Shown here: piece after piece, positions 47,766-55,716 of the stretch
Position numbering within the stretch: the first letter of the stretch is position 1
Layout: each line of letters starts with the position of its first letter
NCBI RefSeq assembly: GCF_014650895.1
Contig: NZ_BMVV01000005.1
Location: 124,001 to 188,000 of the forward strand
DNA: 64,000 bases
Direction of reading: 5' to 3'
Origin: Streptomyces omiyaensis
GTDB taxonomy: Bacteria; Actinomycetota; Actinomycetes; Streptomycetales; Streptomycetaceae
The notes under the pieces: generated by a model
What the model was told of the DNA's origin: nothing
Seen by the model: the letters and a program-made list of their open reading frames with translations, nothing else
Database searches by the model: none
Program-made: the position numbers and the translations under genes

Positions 47766-47817
47766 CCGGGAACGCGGCGGACCCTGTCCGCCCTGACTGC
47801 CACCGCCGCGTTCCCGG
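47766..47817 (+). terminator. 15-bp stem hairpin downstream of the dioxygenase gene
   Basis: CCGGGAACGCGGCGG (47766-47780) pairs perfectly with CCGCCGCGTTCCCGG (47803-47817) across a 22-base loop. It lies 46 bp after the dioxygenase stop within a set of genes all transcribed rightward, and probably reduces or ends transcription there or protects the upstream mRNA. Confidence 0.6.
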
Positions 47818-47825
47818 CTCCGGTC

Positions 47826-47895
47826 CACGGGACCGGGCCGCCCGAAGAAGGCCGGCAACGGGCCTTCCCTCCGTCCCGGACGGCCCGGTCCCGTG
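47826..47895 (+). terminator. Second, compound hairpin before the FAH protein 2 gene
   Basis: CACGGGACCGGGCCG (47826-47840) pairs perfectly with CGGCCCGGTCCCGTG (47881-47895). A 7-bp inner stem (47847-47853 with 47861-47867) sits in its loop. It ends 30 bp before the ATG of the next gene and could act with the previous hairpin as a tandem terminator or a structured leader. Confidence 0.55.
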
Positions 47896-47925
47896 TCCCC
47901 CGTTTCTCCACCTGGGAGCCGCACC

Positions 47926-48897
47926 ATGCGCTTCGCCGCTTACGCATACCGGCACCGGAACCGCGTCGCCGTCGTCGAGGACGACGGCACCCTGTTCCCG
48001 CTGCCCGGAGTCACCTCGCTCACGGACCTGATCCGCGACACCGACGGCCTGCCGGGCCTCCTCTCCGCCGGAGCCGCGGCCCTGGACGTTCCGCCCGGAC
48101 CGCACGTCTCCGAAGTCCGGCTGCTCTCGCCGCTCCAGCCCTCCTCGATCAGGGACTTCGTCACCTTCGAGGAGCACGTCGAAGGCGTGCGCCGCTCCGT
48201 CAGCGGCGAATCCGGTGTGCCCGCCCAGTGGTACGAGGCACCCACCTACTACTTCACCAACCCCCACGCCGTCTTCGGCCCCCATGACGACGTCCCCATG
48301 CCCCCCGGGTCGTCCGTGCTCGACTTCGAGCTGGAGGTGGCGGCCGTCATCGGCCGCGAGGGCCGTGATCTCACCCCGGAGCAGGCACGGGAGCACATCG
48401 TCGGGTACACGGTCTTCAACGACTGGTCGGCGCGGGACCTGCAGTCCGCCGAGATGAAGGTCGGACTCGGCCCCTGCAAGGGCAAGGACACCGCCACCAC
48501 CCTCGGCCCCTACCTGGTGACGGCGGACGAGCTGGAGCCCTACCGCGATGCCGACGGCTTCCTGCGGCTGGCCCTGACGGCCGAGGTCAACGGCGAGAAG
48601 GTCGGCAGCGACCTGCTGTCCAACATGAGCTGGACGTTCGAGGAGATGACCTCCTACGCCTCGCGCGGCACCCGGATCGCCTCCGGCGATGTCCTCGGCT
48701 CCGGGACCTGCGGCAACGGCGGGTGCCTCGCCGAGCTCTGGGGCCGCAACGGCCGGCAGGCCCCGCCGCCGCTCAAGCCCGGCGACACCGTCACCCTGAC
48801 CGTGGAGGCCATCGGCTCCCTCACCACCCGCGTGGTCCCGGGCACCGAGCCGGTCGCGCTGCCCAAGGGCCGGCGCCGTAACCGGGAGCGGCCGTGA
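47926..48897 (+). CDS. Fumarylacetoacetate hydrolase family protein 2
   Basis: A 323-residue FAH-superfamily enzyme with a recognisable N-terminal domain (MRFAAYAYRHRNRVAVVEDDG), then IRDFVTFEEHV, ALD-type stretch PTYYFTNPHAVFGPHDDVPMPPG, the metal site LDFELEVAAVIGREG, YTVFNDWSARDLQ, KGKDTATTLGPYLVT and the C-terminal GSGTCGNGGCLAELWG. This long form resembles bacterial FAH proteins that split fumarylacetoacetate-like products. It would act after ring cleavage. ATG at 47926 has CTGGGAG in front. Its stop overlaps the GTG of the SDR gene. Differences from FAH proteins 1 and 3 suggest a different substrate. Confidence 0.87.
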   Translation: MRFAAYAYRHRNRVAVVEDDGTLFPLPGVTSLTDLIRDTDGLPGLLSAGAAALDVPPGPHVSEVRLLSPLQPSSIRDFVTFEEHVEGVRRSVSGESGVPAQWYEAPTYYFTNPHAVFGPHDDVPMPPGSSVLDFELEVAAVIGREGRDLTPEQAREHIVGYTVFNDWSARDLQSAEMKVGLGPCKGKDTATTLGPYLVTADELEPYRDADGFLRLALTAEVNGEKVGSDLLSNMSWTFEEMTSYASRGTRIASGDVLGSGTCGNGGCLAELWGRNGRQAPPPLKPGDTVTLTVEAIGSLTTRVVPGTEPVALPKGRRRNRERP

Positions 48898-49640
48898 ACG
48901 GCGGGCGCCTGGCGGGCAAGGTCGTCGTCGTCACGGGCGCCGCCCGCGGCCAGGGCGCGGCCGAGGCGGCAGCCCTGGAGCGCGAGGGTGCCACGGTCGT
49001 CGCCACGGACGTGAACAGCGGGGAGGGCGTCCGCCGGCTCGACGTCACCCTGGCCGACGACTGGGCCGACCTGGCCGACCATCTGCGGGACGCCTACGGG
49101 GCCGTCCACGGCCTGGTCAACAACGCCGGCATCACCTGGCGGGCCCGGCTGGACGAGGTCACCGCCGAGGACATGAGCTGTGTGCACGCCGTCAACGTGA
49201 ACGGCCCGCTCCTGGGCATCCAGCACCTCGCCCCGCTGATGCCGCCGGGCTCGTCCGTCGTGAACGTCGGCTCGTCCGCCGCGCTGACCGCCCACTACCC
49301 GGTGGCGTACACGACGAGCAAGTGGGCCCTGCGCGGGCTTTCGAAGACGGCAGCCCTGGAACTGGGCCCGCGGGGAATCCGGGTGAACACGATCCACCCC
49401 GGATTCATCGAGACCGAGATGACGGCCTCCGCCGCACCGGCCTTCCGCGAGTCGAACATCCGCGAGACGCCGCTCGGCCGTGTGGGCACGGTCGACGAGG
49501 TGACCCCCCTGGTGGTCTTCCTCCTGTGCGACGACTCGTCGTTCATCACCGGCGCGGAGATACCGGTCGACGGCGGCCTCACCTCGCACGGCGGGGTGAA
49601 GTCGGTGTCCGACGCCCTGCTCGACGGAGCAGGCCGATGA
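48894..49640 (+). CDS. Short-chain dehydrogenase/reductase 1
   Basis: A 248-residue classical SDR. The cofactor motif is TGAARGQG near residue 15, NNAG appears near residue 80, the catalytic Ser lies in VNVGSSAAL, and the catalytic Tyr and Lys in YTTSK near residue 140. The C-terminus has GAEIPVDGGLTSH. It probably oxidises or reduces an alcohol/ketone intermediate of the aromatic pathway with NAD(P). GTG at 48894 overlaps the FAH protein 2 stop, and its own stop overlaps the ATG of the second SDR, indicating coupled translation. Confidence 0.88.
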   Translation: MNGGRLAGKVVVVTGAARGQGAAEAAALEREGATVVATDVNSGEGVRRLDVTLADDWADLADHLRDAYGAVHGLVNNAGITWRARLDEVTAEDMSCVHAVNVNGPLLGIQHLAPLMPPGSSVVNVGSSAALTAHYPVAYTTSKWALRGLSKTAALELGPRGIRVNTIHPGFIETEMTASAAPAFRESNIRETPLGRVGTVDEVTPLVVFLLCDDSSFITGAEIPVDGGLTSHGGVKSVSDALLDGAGR

Positions 49641-50416
49641 AGCGGCTGGAGGGCAAGGTCGCCCTGATCTCGGGCACCGCCCGCGGGCTGGGGAAGGCCG
49701 CGGCGCTCCACTTCGCCGCCGAGGGCGCCCTGGTCGTCGGCGGAGACCTCCTGCACGACGAGGCGCTGGAGACGCAGCGGCAGATCGGCCGTGAGGGCGG
49801 CACCGCCCTCACACCGGGGCCCTTGGACGTCACCCGGCCCGATTCCGTCGAGACCTGGGTGGCGGAAGCGGCCGAGGCGTTCGGCGGCGTCGACATCGTC
49901 CTCACCCACGCCGGCTCGGTGCGGTTCGGATCCCTGACCGAGCAGCCCTATGCCGACTACACGACCACCGTGCGCTCCGAACTGGACTCGGTGTGGCTCA
50001 CCGCCCGCGCCGCGTGGCCCCATCTGACCCGCAGCCGCGGATGCGTCGTCACCATCGGTTCGACGGCCGGAATCAGGGCCTCGCTGTCCAACCACCGCAC
50101 CGCGCACTCCGCCGCGAAGGGAGGGGTGATCGCCCTGACGCGCCAGCTGGCCGCCGAGGGTTCGGCGCACGGCATCCGCGCCAACTGCATCAGCCCGGGC
50201 CTGATCGACACCGAGGGCGCACGCGACAACCTTCTCGCGGAGACCCATCCCCTGCGCCACGCCGCCCGGCACATCCCCCTCGGCCGCCTCGGAACCCCTC
50301 AGGACATCGCCCGGGTCGCGGCCTTCCTCGCCTCCGAGGAAGCCTCCTACGTCTCCGGCGCCCATCTCGTCGCCGACGGCGGCTGGTCCGCCGTGCTGCC
50401 GGGCCCCCTCACCTGA
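49637..50416 (+). CDS. Short-chain dehydrogenase/reductase 2 with His at the catalytic Tyr position
   Basis: A 259-residue SDR. The cofactor motif is SGTARGLGKA near residue 12, and the region around the active site is IGSTAGIRASLSN then AHSAAKGG. The usual Tyr-x3-Lys pair appears as His-x3-Lys; the codon is CAC, so this is not a reading slip. The remaining features (RANCISPGLIDTEGA, DGGWSAV at the C-terminus) are normal. Some SDR subgroups may share this change, so activity cannot be excluded. ATG at 49637 overlaps the previous stop. It belongs to the aromatic operon; substrate unknown. Confidence 0.85.
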   Translation: MKRLEGKVALISGTARGLGKAAALHFAAEGALVVGGDLLHDEALETQRQIGREGGTALTPGPLDVTRPDSVETWVAEAAEAFGGVDIVLTHAGSVRFGSLTEQPYADYTTTVRSELDSVWLTARAAWPHLTRSRGCVVTIGSTAGIRASLSNHRTAHSAAKGGVIALTRQLAAEGSAHGIRANCISPGLIDTEGARDNLLAETHPLRHAARHIPLGRLGTPQDIARVAAFLASEEASYVSGAHLVADGGWSAVLPGPLT

Positions 50417-50432
50417 AAGGACACCCGGAACC

Positions 50433-51188
50433 GTGGACAAGGTCGTCCGGAAACCCGCCGACGCCGTCGCCGACGTCCCCGACGGCGCCTCGCTCGCCGT
50501 CGGCGGGTTCGGTCTCAACGGCATCCCCGAGACCCTGATCCGTGCCCTGCACGCCCTGGGCGTGACAGGCCTCCAGGTCGTCTCCAACAACTGTGGCGTC
50601 GACGACCGCGGTCTCGGCATCCTGCTCGCCGCCGGGCGCATCAGCCGGGTCACCGGCTCCTACGTCGGCGAGAACAAGGAGTTCGCCCGCCAATACCTCA
50701 GCGGAGAGCTGGAGGTCGAACTCGTCCCGCAGGGCACCCTCGCCGAGCGCCTGCGCGCCGGCGGCTGCGGAATCCCCGCCTTCTACACCCCGGCTGGAGT
50801 CGGCACCCAGGTCGCCGACGGCGGCCTGCCCTGGCGCTACGCCGCCGACGGCACGGTCGCCCTCCCCTCCCCCGCCAAGGAGACCCGGGAGTACGACGGC
50901 CGGCCCCACGTCCTGGAGCGCGGCATCACCACCGACTTCGCCCTCGTCCGCGCCTGGCGCGGCGACCGGCACGGCAACCTCGTCTTCCGCCGCGCCGCCG
51001 CCAACTTCAACCCGCTCGCCGCGATGGCCGGTCGGACCACGATCGCCGAGGTCGAGGAACTCGTCGAGCCCGGCGCCCTCGACCCCGACCAGGTCCACCT
51101 CCCCGGCGTCTTCGTCCAGCGCGTCGTACCCCTCACCCCCGCCCAGGCGGCCGACAAGCAGATCGAGAAGAGGACGGTGCGCGCCTGA
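50433..51188 (+). CDS. 3-oxoacid CoA-transferase subunit A
   Basis: A 251-residue alpha subunit of the family I CoA transferases (ScoA/PcaI/AtoD). Landmarks: [22 protein letters not shown] near the N-terminus, [63 protein letters not shown], and [28 protein letters not shown]. It moves CoA from a donor such as succinyl-CoA to a 3-oxoacid. Acetoacetate or 3-oxoadipate from ring degradation are the likely acceptors. GTG at 50433 follows AAAGGACA. The stop and the next ATG share a base (TGATG). Confidence 0.93.
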   Translation: MDKVVRKPADAVADVPDGASLAVGGFGLNGIPETLIRALHALGVTGLQVVSNNCGVDDRGLGILLAAGRISRVTGSYVGENKEFARQYLSGELEVELVPQGTLAERLRAGGCGIPAFYTPAGVGTQVADGGLPWRYAADGTVALPSPAKETREYDGRPHVLERGITTDFALVRAWRGDRHGNLVFRRAAANFNPLAAMAGRTTIAEVEELVEPGALDPDQVHLPGVFVQRVVPLTPAQAADKQIEKRTVRA

Positions 51189-51838
51189 TGTCCTGGAACC
51201 GCAACCAGATGGCCGCCCGGGCCGCCGCCGAGCTGACCGACGGCTCGTACGTGAACCTCGGCATCGGCCTGCCGACCCTCATCCCCGCGTACGTGCCGGC
51301 CGGCGTGCACGTGGTGCTGCACTCCGAGAACGGCATCCTCGGCACCGGCCCCTACCCGTCCGAGGACGAGGTCGACCCCGACCTCATCAACGCCGGCAAG
51401 GAAACCGTCACCGTCCTGCCCGGGGCATCGTTCTTCGACTCGGCGCTGTCGTTCGGGATGATCCGCGGCGGGCACATCGACACCGCCGTCCTGGGCGCCA
51501 TGCAGGTCTCGGCGGCCGGCGACCTGGCGAACTGGATGATCCCCGGCAAGATGGTCAAGGGCATGGGCGGCGCCATGGACCTCGTCCATGGCGCGCGCCG
51601 GGTCATCGTGCTGACGGAGCACACCGCCAAGGACGGCAGCCCGAAGATCGTCGACGAGTGCGCCCTCCCCCTCACCGGCCGCGGTTGCGTCGACCGGATC
51701 ATCACCGACCTCGGCGTCCTCGATGTCACAACCCGCGGCCTCGCTCTGGTGGAGACCGCACCCGACGTCACCGTCGAGGACATCCGCGCCCGCACCGGCG
51801 CCTTCGTGCACGTCGACAGCACCGCCGCCGCCTGCTGA
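51188..51838 (+). CDS. 3-oxoacid CoA-transferase subunit B
   Basis: A 216-residue beta subunit. The catalytic Glu lies in [14 protein letters not shown] near residue 50, and [29 protein letters not shown], then [21 protein letters not shown] are all family hallmarks. It forms the active enzyme with subunit A. The pair could form acetoacetyl-CoA from acetoacetate released by an FAH enzyme, or 3-oxoadipyl-CoA; no thiolase is encoded nearby. It appears to be the last gene of the first aromatic block; a 148-bp gap precedes the gentisate genes. Confidence 0.93.
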   Translation: MSWNRNQMAARAAAELTDGSYVNLGIGLPTLIPAYVPAGVHVVLHSENGILGTGPYPSEDEVDPDLINAGKETVTVLPGASFFDSALSFGMIRGGHIDTAVLGAMQVSAAGDLANWMIPGKMVKGMGGAMDLVHGARRVIVLTEHTAKDGSPKIVDECALPLTGRGCVDRIITDLGVLDVTTRGLALVETAPDVTVEDIRARTGAFVHVDSTAAAC

Positions 51839-51986
51839 CCGTCCTTCCACCCCTGCGGGCCCGCGCACGGACCCGCAGGAGTTCCCCGCTGCTGCCCCGA
51901 TGGTCCGTACACCAATGATCCCGACGCAGAAGATCCACCGGGTCGGGAGGCAGATCGACCCCCGTCCTTCAAGGAGGCACCTACCC

Positions 51987-53201
51987 GTGACGCCCTCGCC
52001 CCTGCACATCGCCGTCGTCGGCGGCGGCATCGGCGGTCTGGCCGCCGCCCTCGCCGTCGCCCGCTCCGGTCACCGCGTGACCGTGGTGGAGCGCGCCGCC
52101 CGGTTCAGCGAGATCGGGGCCGGCCTCCAGCTGGCTCCGAACGCCTCGCTGGCGCTGGAGGAGCTCGGCGTCCTCGACGCCGTGCGGCGCTCCGCCGTCG
52201 CCCCGCCCCGGCTCGTCATGATGGACGCGCTCACCGGCAAGCAGGTCACCGCCCTCGACCTGCGTGGCGACGCCTACCGCAGCCGCTTCAAGCACCCCTA
52301 CCTCGTCACCCACCGCACCGACCTCCACGGCGCCCTCCTCGCCGCCTGCGAGGAGCACCCGTCGATCACCCTGCTCACCGGACGCACCGTCACCGACGTG
52401 GCCCAGACGCCGGCCGAGGTGCGCCTGCACTTCGCCGAGACGCCCGAACGGCTCGCGGCGGACGCCGTGGTGGCCGCCGACGGCCTGCACTCACGGCTCC
52501 GGCAGATCCTCGTGAACGACGGCGCCCCCGTCTGCTCGAAGTACGTCGCGTACCGCGGCGCCCTGCCCGTCACCAGCATGACCGGGGCGATGGCGCAGCA
52601 CGCCACGACGGAGTCGGTCATCGTCTGGGCCGGACCGCGCATGCACCTCGTGCAGTACCCGGTGCGCCGCGGCGAGCTCTACAACCAGGTCGCCGTCTTC
52701 GAGAGCGACCACTACGACCCCGACTCCGACGACTGGGGCACCGAGGCCGAGCTGGAGGAGCGGTTCGCCGGTTCCTGCGACGCCGTGCGCGACGCCCTGC
52801 CCCTGGTCGCCAGGGACCGGCGCTGGCCGCTGTTCGACCGGCTCCCGATCACGGACTGGGTGCACGACCGCATCGTGCTGCTGGGGGACGCCGCGCACCC
52901 GATGCTGCAGTACCTGGCCCAGGGCGCCTGTCAGGCGCTGGAGGACGCGGTGGCCCTCGGCCGCGCTCTGCGCGATCACGGCCGTCCGGAGGAGGCGTTC
53001 GCGTCGTACGCCGCCCTGCGAACCGGGCGGGCCGCGTCGATCCAGACGAACGCGCGACGGTTCGGCGAGATCTGCCACCTGGACGGCATGGGCGCCTTCC
53101 TGCGCAACCAGCTCTTGTCCGACCGCACCCCCGAGGACTTCGACGACATCGCCTGGGTGTGGACCTCCGCCGGCGACCTGCAGCCCGCGCCCACCCCGTG
53201 A
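51987..53201 (+). CDS. FAD-dependent monooxygenase, 3-hydroxybenzoate 6-hydroxylase-like
   Basis: A 404-residue class A flavoprotein hydroxylase. The FAD motif is VVGGGIGGLAAALA at residue 9, the DG motif is AVVAADGLHSRLR, and the GD motif is RIVLLGDAAHPMLQYLAQGACQALEDAVAL, which is characteristic of 3-hydroxybenzoate 6-hydroxylases and salicylate hydroxylases. It would form gentisate, the substrate of the enzyme encoded 22 bp downstream, so 3-hydroxybenzoate (or salicylate by 5-hydroxylation) is the likely substrate. GTG at 51987 has a strong AAGGAGGCA site; the longer open frame upstream has no conserved content. Confidence 0.9.
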   Translation: MTPSPLHIAVVGGGIGGLAAALAVARSGHRVTVVERAARFSEIGAGLQLAPNASLALEELGVLDAVRRSAVAPPRLVMMDALTGKQVTALDLRGDAYRSRFKHPYLVTHRTDLHGALLAACEEHPSITLLTGRTVTDVAQTPAEVRLHFAETPERLAADAVVAADGLHSRLRQILVNDGAPVCSKYVAYRGALPVTSMTGAMAQHATTESVIVWAGPRMHLVQYPVRRGELYNQVAVFESDHYDPDSDDWGTEAELEERFAGSCDAVRDALPLVARDRRWPLFDRLPITDWVHDRIVLLGDAAHPMLQYLAQGACQALEDAVALGRALRDHGRPEEAFASYAALRTGRAASIQTNARRFGEICHLDGMGAFLRNQLLSDRTPEDFDDIAWVWTSAGDLQPAPTP

Positions 53202-53223
53202 GCCACCACCGCGAGGAGACACC

Positions 53224-54261
53224 ATGACCGACGACCCCGCCTACAAGGCCCTCGACGAGCTCGGCGCCGCACCGCTGTGGCGGTTCTACGGCAACCTGTT
53301 CCCCGCCCAGCCCCGCAGCAGGGCCGTCCCCTACCGGTGGAGCTGGAAGGAGCTGCGGCCGCACCTGCTGCACTTCTCGCGGACCCTGTCGCTGGAGGAG
53401 GCCGAACGCCGGGTCCTCATGCTGGTCAACCCCGGGCTCACCGACCCGCCCGCCACGGTCAACACCCTGTACGCGGGCCTGCAGATCATCCTGCCCGGCG
53501 AGACCGCCCAGGCCCACCGGCACACCTCCAACGCCTTCCGCTTCATCCTGGAGGGCGACGGGGCCTGGACCACCGTCAACGGCGAGCGCGTCTTCATGTC
53601 CCCCGGCGACCTGCTGCTCACCCCGGGCTGGCACTGGCACGACCACACCCACGAGGGCGACGCGCCGATGATCTGGCTCGACGCCCTGGACTACCCCCTG
53701 GTCAACGCGCTGGAGGCGGGCTTCTACGAGAAGTACCCGCAGCGGCTCCAGCCGGTGACCCGTCCCGACGACGCCGGCAGCCGGCAGTTCCTCCACGGTC
53801 GCCTGACTCCCACTTGGATCACGCCCGCCGGGCCGAACTCACCGGTCACCCGCTACACCTGGGCCGAGACCAGCCGGGCCCTGGAGGCCATCGCGGACAC
53901 CGCCGAAGGCAGCGACGTCGACGGCATCGTCCTGGAGTACACCAACCCCTGGACCGGCGGCCCCGTCATGCCCACCATCGGCTGCCGGATCCAGCGGCTG
54001 CGACCGGGCTTCCAGGGCGCGGGCCGCCGCCACACCGCTTCCACCATCTTCAGCGTGGTCCGCGGCGAAGGCGCCACCGTCGTCGACGGCAAGCGCCTGG
54101 ACTGGGCGGAGAACGACACCTTCGCCGTCCCCGGCTGGGCCTCCTACCGGCACCTGAACACCTCGAAGTCCGCCGACGCGGTCCTGTTCTCGTACGGCGA
54201 CGAGCCCGTGATGCGGTCCCTGGGCCTCTACCGCAGCGAGACCGCCGACCCCGGCGCCTGA
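53224..54261 (+). CDS. Gentisate 1,2-dioxygenase
   Basis: A 345-residue bicupin dioxygenase. The Fe ligands are in the first cupin: QAHRHTSNAFRFILEGDGAWTTVNGERV near residue 100 and GWHWHDHTHEG near residue 138. The second cupin (HTASTIFSVVRGEGATVVDG, WAENDTFAVPGWASYRHLN) lies near residue 270. It opens gentisate to maleylpyruvate with O2. The ATG follows GCGAGGAGACACC. It lies between the 3-hydroxybenzoate 6-hydroxylase-like gene and an acylpyruvate hydrolase gene, the usual gentisate order. Confidence 0.94.
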   Translation: MTDDPAYKALDELGAAPLWRFYGNLFPAQPRSRAVPYRWSWKELRPHLLHFSRTLSLEEAERRVLMLVNPGLTDPPATVNTLYAGLQIILPGETAQAHRHTSNAFRFILEGDGAWTTVNGERVFMSPGDLLLTPGWHWHDHTHEGDAPMIWLDALDYPLVNALEAGFYEKYPQRLQPVTRPDDAGSRQFLHGRLTPTWITPAGPNSPVTRYTWAETSRALEAIADTAEGSDVDGIVLEYTNPWTGGPVMPTIGCRIQRLRPGFQGAGRRHTASTIFSVVRGEGATVVDGKRLDWAENDTFAVPGWASYRHLNTSKSADAVLFSYGDEPVMRSLGLYRSETADPGA

Positions 54262-54300
54262 TCACTCCCCCACTTCTCCCACACCACCAAGGAGGCCACG

Positions 54301-55164
54301 ATGCGCCTGGCCCTGTTCGACAAGGGACGTCTCGGCATCGTCGACGGCGACACCATCACCGACGTGACCGAGCAGGTCACCCGCTCCTCCGCCGGTCCGG
54401 CCGGCGTGCTCCAGCAGTACATCGAGGCGCTGTCCGACGCCTCCGCTCCCGTACTCGACCCGGCCGTCGGGCGCCGCGTGGCGCTCGCCGACGTGTCGCT
54501 GGAGGCCCCGCTGCCCCGCCCCGGCAAGATCATCGGTGCTCCGGTCAACTACCTCGACCACAAGGCCGAGATGGACTACCCCACGTCCATCGCCGACCTG
54601 GGCGTCTTCCTGAAGGCCAACTCCTCCGTGATCGGCCCGGACCAGGACGTCGTCCTGCCCTACTCCGACGTCCGCACCGACCAGGAAGGCGAACTGGCCG
54701 TCGTCATCGGCCGGACCGCGTCGCACGTCAGCGCCGACGAAGCCCTCGACCACGTCTTCGGCTACACCTGCCTGCTGGACATCACCGTCCGCTCCGGCGA
54801 GGACCGCTCCACCCGCAAGTCCTTCGACACCTTCACCCCCCTCGGCCCCTGGATCGTCACCGCCGACGAGATCGCCGACCCCGACCGGCTGGACCTGCGC
54901 TGCGACGTGGCCGGCGAGACCCGGCAGAGCACCAACACCGCGTACCTCATCTTCGGCGTGCGCGAACTGGTCGCCTACGCCTCCTCGGTGATGACCCTGT
55001 ACCCCGGCGACGTGATCGCGACGGGCACCCCGGCCGGAGTCGGGCCGCTCAGCGACGGGGACCGCGTCGTCGTCGAGATCGAGAAGATCGGCCGGCTCGA
55101 AGTCGGGGTGGACGGGTCCCGGGCCACCCCGTACGCGTCCCGCCCCGGGCACCGCCGCGGCTGA
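54301..55164 (+). CDS. Fumarylpyruvate hydrolase-like FAH family protein 3
   Basis: A 287-residue FAH-superfamily protein. Features: KIIGAPVNYLDHKAEM, FLKANSSVIGPDQDVVLPY, the metal site QEGELAVVIGRTA, YTCLLDITVRSGEDRSTRKSFDTFTPLGPWIVT, and TLYPGDVIATGTPAGVGPL. These resemble acylpyruvate hydrolases such as fumarylpyruvate hydrolase (NagK), which gives fumarate and pyruvate. It follows gentisate 1,2-dioxygenase, so it finishes that pathway. No maleylpyruvate isomerase gene is present, so either one is encoded elsewhere or this enzyme acts on maleylpyruvate directly. The ATG has AAGGAGG. Confidence 0.88.
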   Translation: MRLALFDKGRLGIVDGDTITDVTEQVTRSSAGPAGVLQQYIEALSDASAPVLDPAVGRRVALADVSLEAPLPRPGKIIGAPVNYLDHKAEMDYPTSIADLGVFLKANSSVIGPDQDVVLPYSDVRTDQEGELAVVIGRTASHVSADEALDHVFGYTCLLDITVRSGEDRSTRKSFDTFTPLGPWIVTADEIADPDRLDLRCDVAGETRQSTNTAYLIFGVRELVAYASSVMTLYPGDVIATGTPAGVGPLSDGDRVVVEIEKIGRLEVGVDGSRATPYASRPGHRRG

Positions 55165-55174
55165 TCCCCTCCTC

Positions 55175-55209
55175 GCGGGCCGGAGCCGGCGCGACCGGTG
55201 CCGGCCCGC
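55175..55209 (+). terminator. Hairpin between FAH protein 3 and MarR genes
   Basis: GCGGGCCGG (55175-55183) pairs with CCGGCCCGC (55201-55209) across a 17-base loop that contains a further CCGG inverted repeat. It starts 10 bp after the FAH gene and ends 25 bp before the MarR gene, so it may limit read-through into the regulator. Confidence 0.5.
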
Positions 55210-55234
55210 ACGACTTCACGAGCGGAAGGCCACC

Positions 55235-55714
55235 GTGACCGAAGCCCTCGACCTGGACCGCTACGCCGGTCACCTGATCCGGCGCGCCGAGCAGGTCCAC
55301 ACGTCGCTCTGGAGCAGGTTCGTCTCCGAGACCGTGACCTCGCAACAGTTCGCCGTGCTCAACGCCGTGCGGGACAGGGAGGGAATCGACCAGAGCACCG
55401 TCGCGCAGCTGACATCGCTGGACAGGTCCACGGCCCACCACATCGTGCGCAGGCTGAGCGACCGGAACCACCTCAGCCGCACGCAGGACCCGGCGGACCG
55501 ACGGCGGACCCTGCTGGCCCTGACGGACGAGGGAAGGCGACTGCACTCCGCCCTCGCTCCGGCCGCGGAAAGGATCAACGGTGAACTGCTCGCCACCTTC
55601 CCGTACGAGGAGCGGGACGAGGTGATGCGCATCCTTTCCCGCCTCGCCCAGCACGGTCCCCTGCGGACCGGCGACCCCGCCCGACCCGCCGGGGAGAGGG
55701 CGAGCGGGGTCTGA
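55235..55714 (+). CDS. MarR-family transcriptional regulator
   Basis: A 159-residue winged-helix regulator. The recognition region is VTSQQFAVLNAVRDREGIDQSTVAQLTSLDRSTAHHIVRRL, followed by the wing RTQDPADRRRTLLALTDEGRRLH with the conserved DxR residues. MarR proteins of this type often repress aromatic catabolic genes and release DNA on binding a phenolic ligand; here it most likely controls the gentisate block. It is transcribed in the same direction as that block, after a hairpin. It converges on the LacI gene with only two bases between the stops. Confidence 0.9.
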   Translation: MTEALDLDRYAGHLIRRAEQVHTSLWSRFVSETVTSQQFAVLNAVRDREGIDQSTVAQLTSLDRSTAHHIVRRLSDRNHLSRTQDPADRRRTLLALTDEGRRLHSALAPAAERINGELLATFPYEERDEVMRILSRLAQHGPLRTGDPARPAGERASGV

Positions 55715-55716
55715 CA

